DNA from: Cohnella terricola
Lineage (GTDB): Bacteria > Bacillota > Bacilli > Paenibacillales > Paenibacillaceae
Reading direction: 5' to 3'
NCBI RefSeq assembly: GCF_007786475.1
Contig: NZ_VNJJ01000006.1
Coordinates: 328,156-392,155 of the forward strand
DNA: 64,000 nucleotides
Shown here piece after piece: positions 1 through 9,844 of this stretch (position 1 is the stretch's first letter; every line of letters begins with the position of its first letter). The notes under the pieces are model-generated. The model was not told the origin of the DNA, did not search any database, and saw nothing but the letters and a program-made list of their open reading frames with translations. Both the position numbers and the translations under genes were made by a program.

Positions 1-1185
1 TTCGATCGCTTTGCCGTCGAGCGCTACGATGATGTCGTTGAATTTCAATCCCGCGTCAAGCGAAGGCCCTACCGCTTCCAGCACAATCACGCCATCTTCG
101 ACTCCATCCGGGATAACCGGTGCTTCCGGCGCGTACTCGTCGCTGTCCGCGCCTTCTTCCGCTGGAACGTCCGAATCCGAATCGTTATACAGGTCGCCCA
201 TATCCGCGCTGTCCAGGTATGAGCTGAGATCCATTGTATAGACGCCCATATAGGGTCTCGAGACTTTTCCTTTCTCCAGCAAATCTTTCAGGATCGGCAT
301 AGCGCCGTCGATCGGAATGGCGAAGCCGATTCCTTCCACGCCCATGTCGGCTACCTTCATGCTGTTGATCCCGACTAGCCTGCCATTCAAGTCGACCAGC
401 GCTCCGCCGCTGTTGCCCTGATTGATCGCGGCGTCCGTCTGAATGACTTCCTGTTCCCAATCGTAGTTGCCGTCCTGGTTGATCGACACCGGAATGATCC
501 GTTTCGTCGAGGAAACGATCCCTTGCGTGAACGAATTCCCGAACCCGAGCGGATTGCCAATCGCGATAACCATCTCCCCGATGCGAAGCTTATCCGAATC
601 CCCGATCTCGACGACGGTGTCGATGCCCGATCCGTCCACTTCCAATACCGCAAGATCGGTCACGATGTCCTTGCCGACGATCTTCGCGTCCTTCTTGCTC
701 CCATTACCGAGAACCGCCTGTACTTTCCCGGCATCTTGGATCACATGCGCGTTCGTAATTATGTATGCTTTTCCGTCTTTTTTCTGAAAAATAACGCCCG
801 ACCCCATGCTTGCATTGTATGGAATCTCGCCATCCTTCAAGTTTCCCGCTCCTTGCAGATCAAGAGCTTGCTTCGATAGATTGATGATGCTAACCACCGC
901 CGGACGCACCTTCTCCGAAGCCGAGATAATCCGCTCTGACGTCTCTACAAGCGGCTGACCTCCGGCAAGCGCCGGTCTTGCTTCCGGTTTCGAATTGCCG
1001 CCTCCGTACAGAAGCATGAACAACACCGCGACGAATAGCGAGCTGGTGACGGAGGAGATCAAAGCGACGCGAAGCGTCGATGATGGCCGAGCTCTTCCCG
1101 GCCGGGAACCGAAACCCGGCAAATCGCGCCAGCGCCGCTTAACCCTCGTGGAGTAAAAATCGTCATCGAACAAACTCATGTTCAT
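1..1185 (-). CDS. htrA: HtrA/DegP-type membrane-anchored serine protease with PDZ domain (3' end cut by window edge)
   Basis: Trypsin-like S1C protease for surface protein quality control. Only the first 395 residues are in the window; the end of the PDZ domain lies beyond base 1. A cytoplasmic N-terminus (about 45 residues, basic) precedes one membrane segment (about residues 46-62). The catalytic triad is visible: His147 in TNAHV, Asp177 in TDLAVLEV, Ser259 in GNSGGAL. An Asp/Glu/Ser-rich insert (about residues 325-355) interrupts the start of the PDZ domain. I chose the ATG at 1185 because AGAAGGA lies 6 bases upstream; a second ATG two codons on is possible. It is last in the walRKHIJ-htrA order, on the same strand but about 400 bases past walJ, so it may have its own promoter. 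Confidence 0.9.
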   Translation of the reverse strand, partial: MNMSLFDDDFYSTRVKRRWRDLPGFGSRPGRARPSSTLRVALISSVTSSLFVAVLFMLLYGGGNSKPEARPALAGGQPLVETSERIISASEKVRPAVVSIINLSKQALDLQGAGNLKDGEIPYNASMGSGVIFQKKDGKAYIITNAHVIQDAGKVQAVLGNGSKKDAKIVGKDIVTDLAVLEVDGSGIDTVVEIGDSDKLRIGEMVIAIGNPLGFGNSFTQGIVSSTKRIIPVSINQDGNYDWEQEVIQTDAAINQGNSGGALVDLNGRLVGINSMKVADMGVEGIGFAIPIDGAMPILKDLLEKGKVSRPYMGVYTMDLSSYLDSADMGDLYNDSDSDVPAEEGADSDEYAPEAPVIPDGVEDGVIVLEAVGPSLDAGLKFNDIIVALDGKAIE

Positions 1186-1396
1186 GCACCATCCTTCTAT
1201 CGGGAGCCTTCCGCTCCCTCTCTCCGCTGAGACTCTTCTCTTATCTATCCTAGCTGATTGCAACTCTTCTATACTTATTTATGGCAAATTAATAGGAATG
1301 TTTCTTAAGGTTTTGACTAGAATAGTAATAGAATCGGAGAGGACAAGCAAGTGAATTCCCCACATCTTCCATATGTAAAGAAAGGAAGGATTTCCA

Positions 1397-1594
1397 ATGA
1401 GAAACGCGGAGTACGGCTGGTTCCTTGATCTCGCTTCCCAATTGTCAGAGATGAAGCACGACCACTACAAGCAGCTCCTCGCCATTAGCACTCTGATCGA
1501 GCTTCTAGTCGACAAAGGCCTCTTATCGCCGGAGGAAATCAAGACCAAAGCTTCCGAGATGGAAGCCGAGCTTAACCGTCAGCTTCTGTTATAG
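1397..1594 (+). CDS. Small hypothetical protein, 65 aa
   Basis: Not recognised. A good ribosome binding site (AAAGAAAGGAAGGA) precedes the ATG. The predicted protein is soluble and mostly helical, with an amphipathic pattern (LLAISTLIELLVDKGLL, then a charged KTKASEMEAE stretch), and has no signal peptide or metal motif. It lies alone on the plus strand between the divergent htrA and the convergent walJ, whose stop codon is only 3 bases away, so there is no room for a separate terminator. Codon use and the ribosome binding site argue that it is real. Confidence 0.65.
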   Translation: MRNAEYGWFLDLASQLSEMKHDHYKQLLAISTLIELLVDKGLLSPEEIKTKASEMEAELNRQLLL

Positions 1595-1597
1595 CCA

Positions 1598-2401
1598 TTA
1601 CTTGCCGACGACGTCCCATGGAGTCGGCCGATCGTAATACGTATCGCACAAAGCGAATTCGTCTCGTTGATAGAAAAAGCCGTTGTTCTCTAATACTGTA
1701 TTCACGGTCAGTTTGGCTAAATCCATCAAGTTATGCTCTTGGCTCAAATGAGCCAAATAAACTCTTTTGAGGCGGCCCGTTAGCAAACTGCACAGTGCCT
1801 CTCCCGCCGCTTCGTTGGAGAGATGCCCGGTGTCGCCCAGAATGCGCCGTTTGATGTTCCACGGGTATCTTCCCATTCGCAGCATGTCTACGTCGTGGTT
1901 GGATTCGAGCACCATGACGTCGGAATTCTGCAGCCGGCTCATGACTTTGTCGCTCACATAACCGAGATCCGTAGCCAGGCTTAGCTTGGCCCCGTTCGAT
2001 TGAAAGCAATAACCAACCGGTTCGATCGCATCGTGCGAGATGGCGTAGGATTCGATCCGCAGATCGGCGATCTCCATGACGCCGTCGGTCGGCAGGATGT
2101 TGCGTTTCTCGTCCGGGATATCGCCGATCGTCTTCAGCATGGCCCCCCATGTCTTCTCGTTGGCGTATACGGGCAACTGATGCTTGCGCGCGAATGCTCC
2201 CAACCCTTTAATATGATCGGAATGCTCGTGCGTCACGAAGATCGCGTCCAGATCTTTGCCGCTAATCTCTCTTTCTTTCATCAACTCTTCTATTTTTTTG
2301 GCGCTGTGTCCGACGTCGATCAGTACGGTCGCCGCATCCGAAGATACGACGGTCGCATTCCCGGTCGATCCGCTGGCCAGCACCGTGAATCGAAGTCCCA
2401 T
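1598..2401 (-). CDS. walJ: WalJ (YycJ) metallo-beta-lactamase-fold hydrolase
   Basis: MBL-fold phosphodiesterase/exonuclease-like protein of the walRK operon; in relatives it helps coordinate cell division with replication. The 267 residues fit the family. The metal-binding signature HEHSDH is at about residues 57-62, with later ligands in SHDA, ESNHD and the final AHLS. It follows walI after a 56-base gap and begins with an ATG behind a weak AGG-containing ribosome binding site. A soluble cytoplasmic enzyme is expected, since no signal peptide is seen. Confidence 0.92.
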   Translation of the reverse strand: MGLRFTVLASGSTGNATVVSSDAATVLIDVGHSAKKIEELMKEREISGKDLDAIFVTHEHSDHIKGLGAFARKHQLPVYANEKTWGAMLKTIGDIPDEKRNILPTDGVMEIADLRIESYAISHDAIEPVGYCFQSNGAKLSLATDLGYVSDKVMSRLQNSDVMVLESNHDVDMLRMGRYPWNIKRRILGDTGHLSNEAAGEALCSLLTGRLKRVYLAHLSQEHNLMDLAKLTVNTVLENNGFFYQRDEFALCDTYYDRPTPWDVVGK

Positions 2402-2457
2402 ATTCTTAACCTATTCCTCTCCCTGGCTTCGCTTCCGATACCCCAGGCGATTCTGGC

Positions 2458-3222
2458 CTACGGAGTAACGGCCGCATCGCCATTCTCTGTCGTAACTTCC
2501 CCGCTGATGGCATTCACATAGTACACTTCTTCGCCATTTTCCAACAAAACCCTCCAAGAAGGGTAAGAAACTTGGTCTTTAGCGCCTTCGAAAATTTCCC
2601 CGTGATAACCTAAGCGAATCTCCTTGATCACGGAACCCGCAGGCAAATTCCTCTCGATGACCTTGGCCAGCGCCTTGGTAGCCGACAGCACCTGCTGATC
2701 CTTGGCCCCCGCCGATGGCTTGATCTCGACGAGATCCTGCGTGAAGGACCTGATTCTTTGCTCGTTGTAAAATAAATTCAAGTGAATGTCGAACATCGGC
2801 CACCCGGCGTCCATTCGGTTAAAAACGAAGTACGCGCCTTCCCTGCTCCCGAGCTGATCGAGCGTATAGCGGTCAAGCTCCGGTATGATCCCTCCGAGCG
2901 CTTGGCCCAGCCCCTCATCGAACACGATACGTGTCTCGGGGGAAGGGCTTATCGGCTTTCTGTCTCTGTCCGCTACACCTGCTCGCTGCTTAAACGTATA
3001 GGTCAGCTCGCGCATCGAAGGCGTCTCCGTCGGGATTTTAGCGTTGTCGTCGACTTGGATGTTCTTGTCGCGCATGATCTGCAGCGTCTCCGGAGGGAGG
3101 GATGTCCAGTTCACCGCCGTATTCAATCGCTCGCGCCATTCGTTCCATAGCTGATAACCAAGCACGATATTCAGCAACAGGAACGAAACGATCAGCACGC
3201 TCTTGGCTCTTCTCCAGTCCAT
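2458..3222 (-). CDS. walI: WalI (YycI) membrane-anchored regulator of WalK
   Basis: Single-pass membrane protein, 254 aa. Residues 7-26 (SVLIVSFLLLNIVLGYQLW) form the transmembrane helix and the rest is extracellular, with a YycH/YycI-like beta fold. In Bacillus, WalH and WalI form a membrane complex with the sensor kinase WalK that modulates its activity; that role is taken from the family. It begins 31 bases after walH and sits third in the operon. The C-terminal segment with GEVTTENG is typical of PepSY-like folds. Confidence 0.9.
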   Translation of the reverse strand: MDWRRAKSVLIVSFLLLNIVLGYQLWNEWRERLNTAVNWTSLPPETLQIMRDKNIQVDDNAKIPTETPSMRELTYTFKQRAGVADRDRKPISPSPETRIVFDEGLGQALGGIIPELDRYTLDQLGSREGAYFVFNRMDAGWPMFDIHLNLFYNEQRIRSFTQDLVEIKPSAGAKDQQVLSATKALAKVIERNLPAGSVIKEIRLGYHGEIFEGAKDQVSYPSWRVLLENGEEVYYVNAISGEVTTENGDAAVTP

Positions 3223-3253
3223 CCCGCTCCTCCTTTCCCGCTATCGCATTCGT

Positions 3254-4570
3254 TCATCGGCTCGCCGCCGGACTCGAGTCCGCGACGACGACCACCTCGC
3301 CGCTCGTCAATCTGGCCGCCCATACCGGACTTAATACGATCGACTTCTCCTTAAACGTTGGCCTGAAGGCAGGAAATAACGCCTCGGCCTTCCCTCCGAT
3401 GATATCCTGATCTTTCAGTATCGTCCTGAGTTCGTTGCCTCCGGGCAGCTTCCTTTGTTTCTTGTTCGTAACGTCCGTGTCCAGAATGACGAGCGACCGA
3501 TTATAGCCGACGACCAGACCCTGCTGCAAGGTCAACTGCATGTAACCGAAGTTGACTGATTTGCCTGACACGATCGGAACATCCCGGTAATACTGCTGGA
3601 ATCGGATCGTCGTACGATCCGCCCCGGCTCCGGCTTCTTTCGTAAACAGATGTTTCCCGTCCCAGCCCCCATGCTGATTCACGAAGTTGACGGCCGACAT
3701 GACATTGTCGGTCAATTCGTTCTTGTCCTCCGTCGGCTCGGCGATGTCGGTATACGAGAGCCACGTCCCGTTCTGCTCGATCTTGAGCCCTCTCTTCCCG
3801 TTGGTGTAGAGTTGAGGACCCGTTTTGCCGTCTTGAAGCGTTCTTGTGCTTCCCGGATCGAAGAATAGATTGTCTTGCATCTGTTCCGTCGAATAGCGAT
3901 TAAAGGCCACTTCCATCTCGAGCATTCTTGTAATTGGCTTTTCAGGCACGTACAGATCGTCGTCCAAGATCATATAGGGGTCCCAATATTGGCCGAACCC
4001 TACGTAACCTTCGACGTCGCCTACCGTTAAATCCGCTTTTTGAGCTTCGTAGACGCTATGTCCGTCCGAGCTGAAGAAGAACGTCCGCACTTCGTCGCGA
4101 AGCTTGCTCGTATAGATCCAGATCCTGTCTATCGAATCTCTATAGAACAAAAAATCTCCGTCGATCTTGAATACCCGTTGCAGCATTTCGAAAGGCACCG
4201 CGCGGCCGAATCGCAGCTCGACCCCTTGGTCCTCCCGCCGGATCTGATCCCAGTCGATCGACTTGACCGAATCCCGCTGCATCCCTTTAAAATCCCGACC
4301 CTGCAGCTTGCCGAGGATGAGATCGTAATACGGTCGCGTGTTCGGATAGAACACCGTATGCTTGTTATCCCCGAGATGAATGACGAGCTGCTCGGGGAAG
4401 ATCAGGTTCTTGATCTCTTCCTCTTTGCCGAGCGGTTCCGTCTTCACGTAGTCCAGCTCCGTCTTGACCTTCGCTTCCATGAAGGGTTTGCTGTAAGCGA
4501 GCAAGTAGCTCTGATACAGGCTCATGACGACTAACAGGAACAACAGAACGGATTTGCCTTTCTCGATCAT
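3254..4570 (-). CDS. walH: WalH (YycH) membrane-anchored regulator of WalK
   Basis: 438 aa with an N-terminal membrane helix (residues 7-24, SVLLFLLVVMSLYQSYLL) and a large extracellular region. Partner of WalI in control of the WalK kinase (family knowledge). The start codon overlaps the walK stop (ATGA, 4 bases shared), which shows translational coupling. Length and order walR-walK-walH-walI-walJ match the Bacillus operon. Confidence 0.9.
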   Translation of the reverse strand: MIEKGKSVLLFLLVVMSLYQSYLLAYSKPFMEAKVKTELDYVKTEPLGKEEEIKNLIFPEQLVIHLGDNKHTVFYPNTRPYYDLILGKLQGRDFKGMQRDSVKSIDWDQIRREDQGVELRFGRAVPFEMLQRVFKIDGDFLFYRDSIDRIWIYTSKLRDEVRTFFFSSDGHSVYEAQKADLTVGDVEGYVGFGQYWDPYMILDDDLYVPEKPITRMLEMEVAFNRYSTEQMQDNLFFDPGSTRTLQDGKTGPQLYTNGKRGLKIEQNGTWLSYTDIAEPTEDKNELTDNVMSAVNFVNQHGGWDGKHLFTKEAGAGADRTTIRFQQYYRDVPIVSGKSVNFGYMQLTLQQGLVVGYNRSLVILDTDVTNKKQRKLPGGNELRTILKDQDIIGGKAEALFPAFRPTFKEKSIVLSPVWAARLTSGEVVVVADSSPAASR

Positions 4571-6411
4571 GCGGTCTCACTTCCTTCCGGCACGATCGGC
4601 AGCTGCACCGTCACGACAGTGCCTACGTTTGCCTCGGAATCGATGGCGATGGAGCCGCCGTGCGCCCGGACGATTTCCCGGGCAATCGATAAGCCCAGAC
4701 CCGTACCTCCCATATTGCGCGAGCGAGCCTTGTCCACGCGGTAGAACCGCTCGAAGATGCGATGAAGATCTTTCTTCGGGATGCCGATCCCGGTATCCTT
4801 CACCGCGATCGCAAGCTGTCCCGTTTCGTTGGCGCCGGCGGTGATGTCGATCGATCCGCCGTCGAGCGTATACTTGATCGCGTTCGATACAAGGTTGTCC
4901 AGTACCTGGTCGATTCCATCCCGGTCCAACCACGCCGACTTCTGCTGATGGTCCACCTTCACCGATACGGTGATCGCTTTCTGCCGTAGCTGGAACGAGA
5001 ATCGGTCGACAACTTCCTCCAGCATCTCCGTCAAGTCGGTCTTCTGCCTACGCAATTGGTTATGGCGAGAATCGAAACGGGACAGATGCAGCAGATCGGT
5101 TACGAGCCGGATCATCCGTTCCGTCTCGCTGCGAATGACGCCGACGAAACGATCGGCGAGCGGAGGCTCGTCCAGCGCTCCGTCATCCAGTGCTTCCGCG
5201 TAGCTTTTAATCGTCGTTAACGGCGTGCGCAGCTCATGAGAGACGTTCGCGACGAATTCCCGCCGCGATTGCTCCAGCTTCTCCGCCTCCGTCACGTCCT
5301 GCAGCACCGCGATCGCTCCGGCTACCCCTTTATCCCTTCGGCGAATCGGCGTCAGCGTTACTCTAAATACGAGTTCCTCGCCTTGATCCGCAAGCTCCCG
5401 GTTCAGCAGCAAGGACGATTCGTTGCCCTGCAGCGTCTCTGCGATCGGCTCCTTCTCGATGCCGAGCGCTTCGGATAACGTGATGCCGTCCTTCAGCTCG
5501 GAGATGTCGAGCATCGCCCTCGCTCTTCGATTCGTCACGATGACCCGTCCTAATTCGTCCGTCGCCAAGACCCCATCGCTCATGTTCGATAGAATGGAAG
5601 ACAGCTTTTCTTTCTCTTCCTCGTTCACGGACAACGCGTCGCTGAGCCGGTCGGTCATATCGTTAAACGCGACGCTAAGTTGACCGATCTCGTCTTTGCC
5701 GAATACCGGAACCCTTTCATCGAACCGCCCTTCCGCCACCGCGGTAGCTTGGCGGGTCAACGCCTTGATCGGCGACGTAATCGTGCCCGCAAGCAGCACC
5801 CCCAGTACAGCTGTAAGCCCGAGCGCGATTAAAGTCGCGGACACGAAAATTTGGTTAATGCCCTCCATCGTCCGATAGAGATCTTTCATCGAAGCGACGA
5901 TATAAATCGCGCCAATGATTTTTCCGTTGCTGCTGAAGATCGGCTTCGCGATGACCTTATTGCGATTGTTGTCCTCGTCGATAATATCCTCTTCATTGTC
6001 CCGTACGCCTTGGAGCGCACGGCTCACGAGCAAGGACGTGTTCTTGCGGCCGATAAAGGCTTGCTGCGCGGGCTGGGAATTCTGAGAGATCGCAAGCACT
6101 TTCCCTCCTGCGTCCAGCACCTGGATCTCCGCCCCGCTGCTTGAGAAGTTGCTGACCAGGTCGTTGAGCTTCGCTTCGGCGTCCGTCGGGGCGTTCGCGT
6201 CCTTGTTGTCCGAAGACAGCGTCGGCGCGGACAAGAGGGACGTCAGCAAATTCGCCTGGTCATTCAAGTTGTTCGTAAAAGAATTGGTGAGCGAAGTTTT
6301 CATCGTGCTGATGAAGTATACTCCGATCAGTTGAACCGCGATCAAGATGAGCAACAGCACCATCATGATCAGCTTGATCTGAATGCTGCGGTAGAAACGG
6401 ACGCCTTTCAT
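4567..6411 (-). CDS. walK: WalK sensor histidine kinase
   Basis: Essential cell-wall homeostasis kinase, 614 aa. Order of parts: membrane helix (about 11-31), extracellular PAS-like domain (about 32-180), second membrane helix (about 184-206), HAMP (about 205-257), cytoplasmic PAS (about 262-370), HisKA with phospho-acceptor His392 in SHELRTPLT, and HATPase with N box ([11 protein letters not shown]), G1 (DTGIGIP) and G2 (GGTGLGLSI). Start and stop overlap walR and walH by 4 bases each. It responds to cell-wall state and phosphorylates WalR. Confidence 0.96.
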   Translation of the reverse strand: MKGVRFYRSIQIKLIMMVLLLILIAVQLIGVYFISTMKTSLTNSFTNNLNDQANLLTSLLSAPTLSSDNKDANAPTDAEAKLNDLVSNFSSSGAEIQVLDAGGKVLAISQNSQPAQQAFIGRKNTSLLVSRALQGVRDNEEDIIDEDNNRNKVIAKPIFSSNGKIIGAIYIVASMKDLYRTMEGINQIFVSATLIALGLTAVLGVLLAGTITSPIKALTRQATAVAEGRFDERVPVFGKDEIGQLSVAFNDMTDRLSDALSVNEEEKEKLSSILSNMSDGVLATDELGRVIVTNRRARAMLDISELKDGITLSEALGIEKEPIAETLQGNESSLLLNRELADQGEELVFRVTLTPIRRRDKGVAGAIAVLQDVTEAEKLEQSRREFVANVSHELRTPLTTIKSYAEALDDGALDEPPLADRFVGVIRSETERMIRLVTDLLHLSRFDSRHNQLRRQKTDLTEMLEEVVDRFSFQLRQKAITVSVKVDHQQKSAWLDRDGIDQVLDNLVSNAIKYTLDGGSIDITAGANETGQLAIAVKDTGIGIPKKDLHRIFERFYRVDKARSRNMGGTGLGLSIAREIVRAHGGSIAIDSEANVGTVVTVQLPIVPEGSETA

Positions 6412-7148
6412 CCGTAATAACCGCCCGTAATCTTCGGATTACGCACCAAATAACCGAGACCGCGCCGCGTCAAAATAATCTCGGGACGACTCGGATCGTC
6501 CTCGAGCTTCTCCCGAAGCCGGCGGATCGTCACGTCCACCGTGCGCACGTCCCCGAAATATTCGAAGCCCCACACCGCTTGCAAGAGATGTTCGCGCGTC
6601 ATGACTTTCCCGCTGTTCTTGGCCAAGTAATGCACGAGCTCGAACTCCCTGTGTGTCAGATCGAGCGGCTGGTTATTTTTGTAGACGACGTACATATCCG
6701 TATCGATAAAAAGATTAAATAGCTTGATGCCCTGGCGCTCGGCTTCCGGCTGCGTCTCTTCGTCCGCCCGTGGCGCTTCCATCTTACGCTGGCGGCGCAG
6801 ATGCGCCTTCACTCTGGCAAGCAGCTCACGCGCTCCGAACGGCTTTGTGACGTAATCGTCGGCGCCTAGCTCGAGGCCGAGCACCTTGTCGATCTCGTTA
6901 TCTTTGGCCGTCAGCATAATGATCGGCGTGGACAACCGCGTTCTCACTTCGCGGCACACATCCATACCGTCCTTGATTGGCAGCATCAGATCGAGCAGGA
7001 TCAAATCCGGCTCCTCCTCGAACGCGAGCCGAACCGCCGTCTCCCCGTCGAATGCGCAGACGACCTCGTAGCCTTCTTTCTCCAAATTGAATTTAAGAAT
7101 ATCCGCAATTGGCCGTTCATCGTCGACGACCAGAATTTTGCCTAACAT
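6408..7148 (-). CDS. walR: WalR response regulator (OmpR/PhoB family)
   Basis: 246 aa. Receiver domain with acidic pocket DD at 9-10, phospho-acceptor Asp53 in LLDLMLP and the conserved Lys in the TKPFG motif, followed by a winged-helix DNA-binding domain ending in [14 protein letters not shown] three codons upstream (7157) is in frame, but it sits almost on the GGGAGG ribosome binding site. The ATG at 7148 has normal spacing and gives the family-typical start [11 protein letters not shown]. First gene of the wal operon; it controls autolysin and wall genes. Confidence 0.96.
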   Translation of the reverse strand: MLGKILVVDDERPIADILKFNLEKEGYEVVCAFDGETAVRLAFEEEPDLILLDLMLPIKDGMDVCREVRTRLSTPIIMLTAKDNEIDKVLGLELGADDYVTKPFGARELLARVKAHLRRQRKMEAPRADEETQPEAERQGIKLFNLFIDTDMYVVYKNNQPLDLTHREFELVHYLAKNSGKVMTREHLLQAVWGFEYFGDVRTVDVTIRRLREKLEDDPSRPEIILTRRGLGYLVRNPKITGGYYG

Positions 7149-7272
7149 ATGCGTCACCGCCTCCCGTTATTCGGCAGCTTGCTCCTGTTTCTATTTTACC
7201 ATATCGAAGTCAAGACCCCAATGGCGTTTCGCAGGAAGCGAACCGTTCCGCGGCGCCCCTCCCGCAAGACGG

Positions 7273-7313
7273 AAAAAGGCTTTCCCCGGCCGACTTAGCC
7301 TGAGGGAAAGCCT
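7273..7313 (-). terminator. Intrinsic terminator of the M23 endopeptidase gene
   Basis: A perfect 10-bp inverted repeat, AGGCTTTCCC and GGGAAAGCCT, is followed on the minus strand by a run of five T. It begins 13 bases after the stop codon of the upstream M23 gene and isolates it from walR. Confidence 0.85.
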
Positions 7314-7325
7314 CTATATATATGA

Positions 7326-8900
7326 TTATTTCAAATAACTTGTCGGATTCTTGAGGTTGCTGTTCAAGTAGACTTCGAAATGGAGATGGGTGCCGGTAGA
7401 ATGTCCCGTGCTGCCCATGACGCCGATGATATCGCCTTTCTCGACGATCTGGCCTTTCTTTACCTTCACGCTCTTCATGTGCCCGTAGACGGTTTTGAAG
7501 CCGTTCTGGTGATTGATCGTAACCGAATTGCCCAATCCGCCGGACTTGTAACCCGCGAATTCGACGACGCCTTCGTCCGCGGCCAGGATGTTGCTCTTGC
7601 CGATAATGTCGATGCCCTTATGCATGCGCCCCCATCTTTGACCTTGGTAGCTGGTAATCCGAGCTCCTACGACAGGCCATGAGAACTTGCCGGAACCTTC
7701 GCCGCGAATGACTTTTGTTCCTCTCAGAATACGGGTCGCGATCGGAGCCTCCAACACGTTCACGGACACTTGCTCTTCTTCTATGAGAGAACCGTTTCTT
7801 TTCAGCAGTCGGTATGTAACCTGTTGCTTGCCCGGCGTCCCCTCTTGGAGCACCTTCTGTTGGCCGAGCTTCATCGAGTCGCTCTTCTCGTATTCGATCG
7901 GAGGTTCGATTTCCTCGATCTCGGTGACCTCTTCCTCCGAGTTCACGTTCAGAATCGGCGGTTCCGATTCAGACAGATCCAGGACGTCGCCGACCGTGAT
8001 TCGGTCGCCTTTGATCCAGGTGTTGTTCTGATGGATCAATTCTTCCGTGACGTCCATCTTGGCGGCGATGCAACCGATGCAATCGCCTTTCTGGACGGTA
8101 TACGTCCGCGGAATCGGTTCGCCCTCCGTCAGCTTGGCAAACAGTTCGTCCGGATCGGATAACTGTGCCGCGTCGATCTGGGAATCAACCATCTCCACCT
8201 TCTCCGCGAATTCGACGGAAGTCACGATTCTTTGCGGCTTGGCTTCCGCCGTCGCAGCATCCGAAGCACCCGCCGTAAGAGACAACGACCTGACTTCCGT
8301 TGCGGCTTTCTTCGCGACTAACCTTGCCGGAACGTATTTGTTCTTGACCCGCTGAAGAAGCTTCTTCGCGGCCATCTCGTCGCGAACGATTCCGACCTCT
8401 TCGCCGTTTACGATCAATTTGACGCCGACGGCATGGGTTTGCAGCATGCCTTCGAGTCGAACCAGCGTCTCTTCGTCGTCGACCTTCTTCTTGTAAGCCC
8501 TTTCAGCCGAATATGTGACCTGATTGTCGTTCAGGACCAGATGGACGGTAGTTTCCGCGTTCTCAAGCTCTTCGGCTTTGGCCGCCAGCAGCTCTTCGAC
8601 TTTCTCCTTGGCGCTGATATTTCCTGCCGTTTCCCCGTTAATCGTCACGCTATAATAGTCAACGCTATGAGCTTGAACGTATTGTCTTCCGAGGATTCCT
8701 ATCACCGTAGCAGCAACAAGGCCGCATAATGCATAGGCGATCGGCTTGCGATATTTTCTATAAAAGTTAGTAGGTATAGGCTGTGTCTGTTTGTTGGAAA
8801 CGGGTAGTGCTTGAGCTTTCTTGAATCGAATAAACCGGAAGGTTTGCCGCGATGCGACAAGGATTTTCCGGATCCGATCCGTTCCCCTAAAAACGGCCAT
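7326..8900 (-). CDS. LysM, G5 and M23 (LytM-type) peptidoglycan endopeptidase
   Basis: Cell-wall metalloendopeptidase, 524 aa. A basic cytoplasmic tail is followed by a membrane/signal anchor (about residues 54-72, PIAYALCGLVAATVIGILG), a domain with two repeated GETAG/GEEVG-type segments, a LysM (about 271-315, YTVQKGD), a G5 domain (about 325-405) and an M23 domain (about 410-524). Zinc ligands are visible in HKGID and the final HLHFEV. The LysM contains an unusual CIGC cysteine pair. Likely cleaves peptide cross-links during growth; its place next to walR fits wall remodelling, but no clear WalR box is seen upstream. Confidence 0.88.
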   Translation of the reverse strand: MAVFRGTDRIRKILVASRQTFRFIRFKKAQALPVSNKQTQPIPTNFYRKYRKPIAYALCGLVAATVIGILGRQYVQAHSVDYYSVTINGETAGNISAKEKVEELLAAKAEELENAETTVHLVLNDNQVTYSAERAYKKKVDDEETLVRLEGMLQTHAVGVKLIVNGEEVGIVRDEMAAKKLLQRVKNKYVPARLVAKKAATEVRSLSLTAGASDAATAEAKPQRIVTSVEFAEKVEMVDSQIDAAQLSDPDELFAKLTEGEPIPRTYTVQKGDCIGCIAAKMDVTEELIHQNNTWIKGDRITVGDVLDLSESEPPILNVNSEEEVTEIEEIEPPIEYEKSDSMKLGQQKVLQEGTPGKQQVTYRLLKRNGSLIEEEQVSVNVLEAPIATRILRGTKVIRGEGSGKFSWPVVGARITSYQGQRWGRMHKGIDIIGKSNILAADEGVVEFAGYKSGGLGNSVTINHQNGFKTVYGHMKSVKVKKGQIVEKGDIIGVMGSTGHSTGTHLHFEVYLNSNLKNPTSYLK

Positions 8901-9030
8901 GATCTTCTCCTTTTCCCTTGCTTTCGGTATTCTTTTCCCGGTTCTGCCAGAAGCTTGTATTTCACTTTAGCATAGGATCGACAGCCCTATCAACAGTTTG
9001 GAAGGATTAGAATTATGAAAAATGGAAAGA

Positions 9031-9055
9031 ACCGCCGGTTTTAGACCCCGGCGGT
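9031..9055 (-). terminator. Probable terminator after the 227-aa protein gene
   Basis: Perfect 8-bp arms ACCGCCGG and CCGGCGGT with a 9-base loop, 24 bases after the stop of the minus-strand gene. The T-rich tail (TTCTTTCC then TTTTT) is weak, so efficiency is uncertain. Confidence 0.55.
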
Positions 9056-9078
9056 CCTTGTCATTGTAAGCGATTCAT

Positions 9079-9762
9079 TTAGTGGGGCGGCGCGTCCGAT
9101 TCCGGCTCTCGCTGCCCTTGCAGCATTTCCATCATTTGCGAATATTCTTCATCTGTAAGAGCCGATTTCAACATCTCTTGCACTTGCGTCAGCCCTTCCG
9201 GAGTCAGCCCCCCCTGCAACGAGTCGGAAAGCTGCTTCAATTGCTCCTGGTTCAGCTTAGATACGACCGTTGCATATAAAGTTTGCCTCTGCTCATCGGT
9301 CAGCTGACTTGCGGCGGAAGTTCCGCCGAACGCCGGAACCGCGTCATCTTCGGAAACGCCCGGATTCGGGATTGCGTTCGACAACTCATCTGGCTTGTCC
9401 TCATCGGCTTTCTCGTCCAGAACAGTCCCGCTTCGATTCCCCTGATCCGGCTCCCGGCTGCCCGGCTCGCCGTTCCGATTTTCTGCCGCAGGGGTAGATT
9501 CCGGCTCACCAGCTCCGTCTAGCTGCTTTTTCGAAGGAGCGCCGCTAGAATCGGCATTCTTCTTGGGAGACTTATCCGCCCCCCACAACGTGCCCCAGAC
9601 CCCCGACAGCGCCATCGGCTTAATCTCAAGCGGGATATCCAATTGTTTAAGTACCGATTCCATGTAGCTGTTCACGATGTAACCCGTCGTCCATATGCAC
9701 AAGAAGCTGAGCAGCAGAGCGGTCGCTACTACCCGGATGACCCAGCTTGCCCACTTAACCAT
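9079..9762 (-). CDS. Membrane-anchored hypothetical protein, 227 aa
   Basis: Not recognised. One N-terminal membrane segment (residues 6-30, SWVIRVVATALLLSFLCIWTTG) is followed by a short conserved-looking stretch, then a low-complexity Ser/Pro/Glu/Asp-rich linker (about residues 65-145). The C-terminal helical part is Gln/Leu-rich, with repeated LxQLSDSLQGGLT and MLQGQ motifs. The pattern is of an extracytoplasmic protein on a flexible stalk. It stands alone between the M23 gene and the siderophore operon. Confidence 0.7.
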   Translation of the reverse strand: MVKWASWVIRVVATALLLSFLCIWTTGYIVNSYMESVLKQLDIPLEIKPMALSGVWGTLWGADKSPKKNADSSGAPSKKQLDGAGEPESTPAAENRNGEPGSREPDQGNRSGTVLDEKADEDKPDELSNAIPNPGVSEDDAVPAFGGTSAASQLTDEQRQTLYATVVSKLNQEQLKQLSDSLQGGLTPEGLTQVQEMLKSALTDEEYSQMMEMLQGQREPESDAPPH

Positions 9763-9844
9763 TACGTAACCTCCTGCTATAGGTTTTCATAGTTTAGTAT
9801 GGGCAAACCGGACTACCTGCAAACCTTTCTTTCTATTGTTTTCT

